Of a DNA stretch of 64,000 nt, positions 61,293 to 64,000 are shown piece after piece. The stretch covers positions 1 to 64,000 of the forward strand of contig NZ_JAAXPA010000007.1 of the NCBI RefSeq assembly GCF_012396235.1, in the 5' to 3' direction. The stretch comes from Rhodococcus opacus (GTDB taxonomy: Bacteria > Actinomycetota > Actinomycetes > Mycobacteriales > Mycobacteriaceae). The notes under the pieces are model-generated. The model was not told the origin of the DNA, did not search any database, and saw only the letters and a program-made list of their open reading frames with translations. Every line of letters begins with the position of its first letter. Position 1 is the stretch's first letter. The position numbers and the translations under genes were made by a program.

Positions 61293-62144
61293 CTATCCCG
61301 AAAGGTTGAAGTTGCCGGACCCGCCGTAGATGGCGAGCGAGATGAGCAGGGTGACGGTGACGACGGCGATCAGCGAGGAGCGCACCGCGTTGCCGACGGC
61401 CACACCGACACCGACCGGACCGCCCGAGGCGTTGAAACCGTAGTAGGTGTGGATGAGCATGATCGCGATCGCCATGACGATGGCCTGGGCGAACGACCAC
61501 AGGATGTCCGTGGGTATCAGGAACGTCGAGAAGTAGTGGTCGTACACGCCGGACGACTGGTCGTACAGCACCACCGTCGCGAACCGGCTGGCCATGAACG
61601 ACGCGATCACCGCCAGGGCGTACAGCGGGATGATGGCGATCATGCCCGCCATGACACGTGTGCTGACCAGGTACGGGATCGACGGGATCGCCATCGTCTC
61701 GAGCGCGTCGATCTCCTCCGAGACGCGCATGGCGCCGAGCTGGGCGGTGGAGCCGGCGCCGATGGTGGCCGCCAGCCCGATGCCCGCGATGACCGGTGCC
61801 GCGATACGCACATTGATGAAGGCCGCGAAGAAGCCGGTGAGGGCTTCGACGCCGATGTTGCCGAGCGAGCTGTAGCCCTGCACCGCGATGGTGCCGCCGG
61901 TGAACAGGGTCAGGAAGCCGACGATGACGACCGTTCCGCCGATCACGGCGAGAGCACCCGTGCCCATGCTGATCTCGGCGATGAGCCGCAGCGTCTCCTT
62001 CGGGTAGTGCATCAGGGCACGGGGCGCCCATCCGATGGCACGCGCGAAGAACAGCGCCTGCTCACCGAGCCGGTCGATCGAGCGGGACGCCGACGCGAAC
62101 CGTCTGCGAGTTCGGGGAAAGCGCCCGGCCGCCGCTAGTGCCAT
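61293..62144 (-). CDS. yrbE4B: YrbE4B (SupB) permease subunit
   Basis: 283 aa MlaE-type permease. Interface helix, five membrane helices and the conserved EQALFFARAIGW and GAGSTAQLGAMRVSEEIDALETMAIPSIPYLVSTRVMA segment that contacts the ATPase. It pairs with YrbE4A to form the inner-membrane channel of the Mce4 importer, energised by an MceG/Mkl ATPase encoded elsewhere. Confidence 0.94.
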   Translation of the reverse strand: MALAAAGRFPRTRRRFASASRSIDRLGEQALFFARAIGWAPRALMHYPKETLRLIAEISMGTGALAVIGGTVVIVGFLTLFTGGTIAVQGYSSLGNIGVEALTGFFAAFINVRIAAPVIAGIGLAATIGAGSTAQLGAMRVSEEIDALETMAIPSIPYLVSTRVMAGMIAIIPLYALAVIASFMASRFATVVLYDQSSGVYDHYFSTFLIPTDILWSFAQAIVMAIAIMLIHTYYGFNASGGPVGVGVAVGNAVRSSLIAVVTVTLLISLAIYGGSGNFNLSG

Positions 62145-62164
62145 CTACTCCACCACCATGTCGA

Positions 62165-62929
62165 TCACCCTGCCGTCAGCTTGATGCCGACGGCGGTGAC
62201 GAGAACGTTGACCACGAAAAGGGCCATGAACGAGAACACGACGGTCTGGTTGACGGCGTCACCGACGCTCTTCGCGCCACCCCTGACGTTCAGGCCGAGG
62301 TAGGCGGCGACGAGGCCGGCGATCATGCCGAACAGACCGGCTTTGACTTCCGAGATCACGAGCTCCCCGAATCCGGTGAGCAGGGTGATGCCGTTGACGA
62401 ACGCACCCGGGTTGACGTCCTGGATGTAGACCGAGAAGACGAAGCCGCCGAGGATGCCGATGGTGCAGACCAGCCCGTTGAGCAGGAGCGCCACGACGGT
62501 CGACGCCAGCACACGTGGCACGACCAGGCGGTGGATCGGATTGATGCCCAGCACCCGCATCGCGTCGATCTCTTCGCGGATGGTGCGGGCGGAGAGGTCT
62601 GCGCAGATGGCGGTGGCGCCTGCACCAGCGACGATGAGCACGGTGACGATGGGACCGACCTGGGTCACGGTGCCGAGAGCGGCGCCGGCGCCGCTGAGGT
62701 CGGCGGCGCCGATCTCACGGAGGAGGATGTTGATCGTGAAGCTCACCAGCACCGTGAACGGGATGGCCACCAGCACGGTGGGCACCATCGAGACCCGGGC
62801 GACGAACCACGCCTGGTCGACGAACTCGCGACGCTGGAAGGGCCTCGAAAAGACTGCCCTCAACGTTTCGCCCGACATCGAGAAGAACCCGCCGACCGCA
62901 CGCAACGGCACCTCGAGGAGGTCTACCAT
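62165..62929 (-). CDS. yrbE4A: YrbE4A (SupA) permease subunit
   Basis: 254 aa MlaE-type permease with the signature GAGATAICADLSARTIREEIDAMRVLGINPIHRLVVPRVLA. GGAGGACGG precedes the ATG. As first gene of the yrbE4AB-mce4A-F-mas block it defines the operon start; the two KstR-like boxes lie 88 and 406 bp upstream. Confidence 0.94.
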   Translation of the reverse strand: MVDLLEVPLRAVGGFFSMSGETLRAVFSRPFQRREFVDQAWFVARVSMVPTVLVAIPFTVLVSFTINILLREIGAADLSGAGAALGTVTQVGPIVTVLIVAGAGATAICADLSARTIREEIDAMRVLGINPIHRLVVPRVLASTVVALLLNGLVCTIGILGGFVFSVYIQDVNPGAFVNGITLLTGFGELVISEVKAGLFGMIAGLVAAYLGLNVRGGAKSVGDAVNQTVVFSFMALFVVNVLVTAVGIKLTAG

Positions 62930-63016
62930 CCGTCCTCCTCGTCCATGATCTCGCCCAGCACCGACTGTCAGTTCGAGCCCAGCCCCCCGACGGTCTGTGA
63001 CTCAGGTCATATTAAC

Positions 63017-63030
63017 TAGAACGTGTTCAC
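63017..63030. promoter_or_regulatory. KstR-like box 1
   Basis: TAGAACGTGTTCAC agrees at 13 of 14 positions with the KstR operator TNNAACNNGTTNNA and lies 88 bp before yrbE4A. KstR is the TetR-type repressor of cholesterol-uptake and ring-degradation genes. Confidence 0.65.
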
Positions 63031-63334
63031 CTGTCAAAGGTGGTCACTCATCAGCATGAATCGTCCCACATTCAGCACGCCCCGAGGGCCGAATTCAACC
63101 GAAACGCCGGGCGTGTCTCCGTCCGATCGGACTCGGCAATTCGCGCCGTGCGGAAATCCGAGTCGCGGACCTAAGATGTTATAGCACAAGAACTTTGAGC
63201 GACATCTACCGAGTGCCGACGAAAGCCGGAATCGTTGCCTGCCCCAGTTCTCGGCGACCGCACACGGAGGCCGGAACCGGGAGCTCCCGGGCCGGATGGG
63301 CAGGCTCGATCGAACTGCTCGACGGCAGCAGAAC

Positions 63335-63348
63335 TAGAACACGATCTA
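63335..63348. promoter_or_regulatory. KstR-like box 2
   Basis: TAGAACACGATCTA fits the KstR pattern with one change (GAT for GTT), and is extended by an outer ACTAGA/TCTAGT symmetry. It lies in the middle of the intergenic region and could mark the actual operon promoter. Confidence 0.55.
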
Positions 63349-63517
63349 GTCATATCCGGCACACCTCTCGAACACCCCACCACGGGCACCCGGCCCCCGT
63401 TCCGCCGCTCTTCAGTTGCCTTCAGTTGCCTTCAGTATCGCCCATCGCGGGCGCATTACCTGCGGAAACGATACGGAAACAACCTTCGTGTCGGTTCTTC
63501 GGCCCCAGAGACGCGGA

Positions 63518-64000
63518 TCAGCCCAGTTCGCGTAGCGCCGCGGAGGCCGAGAACATGGTGGCAGGATCCCGATCCCCGAAGTAGTTCCCGAGTTCCGCCG
63601 CGAGCGCACCGGGTGTCCACCGACCGTCCACGGCGTCGAAGCGCCGCTCCACGACCGGTGCCGCCATCAATGCCACCATCGGGCCGTAGACGACGAAGAC
63701 CTGGCCGTTCACGGAGTCGGCGGCGGGCGATGCGAGGTAGGCGACCAGCGCGGCCACGTGCTCGGGCGACAACGGGTCGACCCCCTCGGCCGGCGCCTGT
63801 CCGAAGACGTTCTCCGTCATCGACGTGCGGGCGCGGGGGCAGATCGCGTTGGCTCGGACGCCGTACCGGGACAGCCCACGGGCCGCCGACAGCGTGAGCG
63901 CCGTGATGCCTGCTTTGGCGGCGCCGTAGTTCGCTTGCCCCTCGGGGCCGAGCAGTCCTGCCTCGGACGAGGTGTTGACGATGCGCCCGTATACCGGCGC
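63518..64000 (-). CDS. Short-chain dehydrogenase, C-terminal 160 aa (cut by window edge)
   Basis: Frame enters from the right edge: ...YGRIVNTSSEAGLLGP, then active-site YGAAKAG (Tyr and Lys), LSRYGVRANAICPRARTSM, and a C-terminal extension DAVDGRWTPGALAAELGNYFGDRDPATMFSASAALRELG. The classical SDR core with this extension, directly upstream of yrbE4A, matches the hsd4A-like 17-beta-hydroxysteroid dehydrogenase (Rv3502c) before mce4 in M. tuberculosis. The substrate is inferred from context; the N-terminal cofactor motif is outside the window. Confidence 0.85.
   Translation of the reverse strand, partial: APVYGRIVNTSSEAGLLGPEGQANYGAAKAGITALTLSAARGLSRYGVRANAICPRARTSMTENVFGQAPAEGVDPLSPEHVAALVAYLASPAADSVNGQVFVVYGPMVALMAAPVVERRFDAVDGRWTPGALAAELGNYFGDRDPATMFSASAALRELG

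Larger units (their letters stand above)
62930..63517. promoter_or_regulatory. Intergenic promoter region of the mce4 operon
   Basis: A 588-bp gap without a credible gene between the SDR stop and yrbE4A. It holds two KstR-like boxes (63017-63030, 63335-63348) and a short tandem repeat at about 63412-63440 in which TTCAGTTGCC occurs twice and a third partial copy follows. Both flanking genes are on the minus strand, so this is the leader and promoter of the importer operon. Confidence 0.6.

Overview
High G+C actinobacterial chromosome, almost certainly Rhodococcus (a R. jostii / R. opacus-type genome). The reasons are a complete mce4 steroid-import operon next to otsA (the Mycobacterium tuberculosis arrangement), a PhoP response regulator of mycobacterial type, a GH15 trehalase-like enzyme and an iron-regulated hydroxamate siderophore locus. 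This is inferred from protein content only.

Layout. 1-6.3 kb: an envelope glycosyltransferase pair (GT2-GtrA fusion plus a polytopic PMT/YkcB-like enzyme), a HIT protein and the phoPR two-component system. 6.3-10.7 kb: two tandem paralogous 35-aa hydrophobic peptides, a SugE-type SMR pump, a protein with 13 decapeptide repeats, an LLM oxidoreductase, a small lipoprotein and a decayed epoxide hydrolase. 10.7-15.3 kb: a compact regulatory locus with two closely related MerR regulators, several tiny proteins, a ferritin-like protein and a SigF-type sigma factor. Three of its promoter regions carry the same 24-bp element, AAATCTRTATC-N7-GCAGAT. 15.2-23.5 kb: an NmrA-like reductase divergent from an ECF-SnoaL sigma factor, a GH15 enzyme, a TetR regulator followed by a palindromic operator and a secreted lipase, a region-4-only sigma-like protein, tRNA-Thr(TGT), an NTF2-like protein and a ThrE-type exporter.

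23.6-49.0 kb: the siderophore cluster. It holds an MbtH-like protein, an ornithine N5-monooxygenase, a four-module NRPS of about 5,586 aa (C-A-T-E / C-A-T-E / C-A-T / C-A-T / C), a GGDEF protein, an alpha/beta hydrolase, a hydroxyornithine formyltransferase and a heterodimeric ABC exporter. Adenylation codes read by eye are DINYWGGIG (hydroxyornithine type), DVLHSSLVD (Ser-like), DMENLGLIN (hydroxyornithine type) and DVFILGAVN (related to the third). This predicts an erythrochelin/foroxymithine-like tetrapeptide using formyl-hydroxyornithine. IdeR/DmdR-like iron boxes precede the NRPS, the monooxygenase and the formyltransferase/hydrolase pair. Two of the five condensation domains have lost the catalytic histidine, so activity of this synthetase cannot be assumed.

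49.1-64 kb: a 57-aa protein and otsA, an NAD-dependent epimerase, then the mce4 operon on the minus strand (SDR end, yrbE4A, yrbE4B, mce4A-F, two Mce-associated proteins and a double NTF2-like protein). Two KstR-like boxes lie in its promoter region. A hairpin-forming palindrome family (core GTGAGTACTTGTTAACC) occurs three times: between convergent genes, in a 5' leader, and in frame inside the NRPS gene. Most genes of the mce4 and siderophore operons overlap by ATGA, indicating translational coupling.
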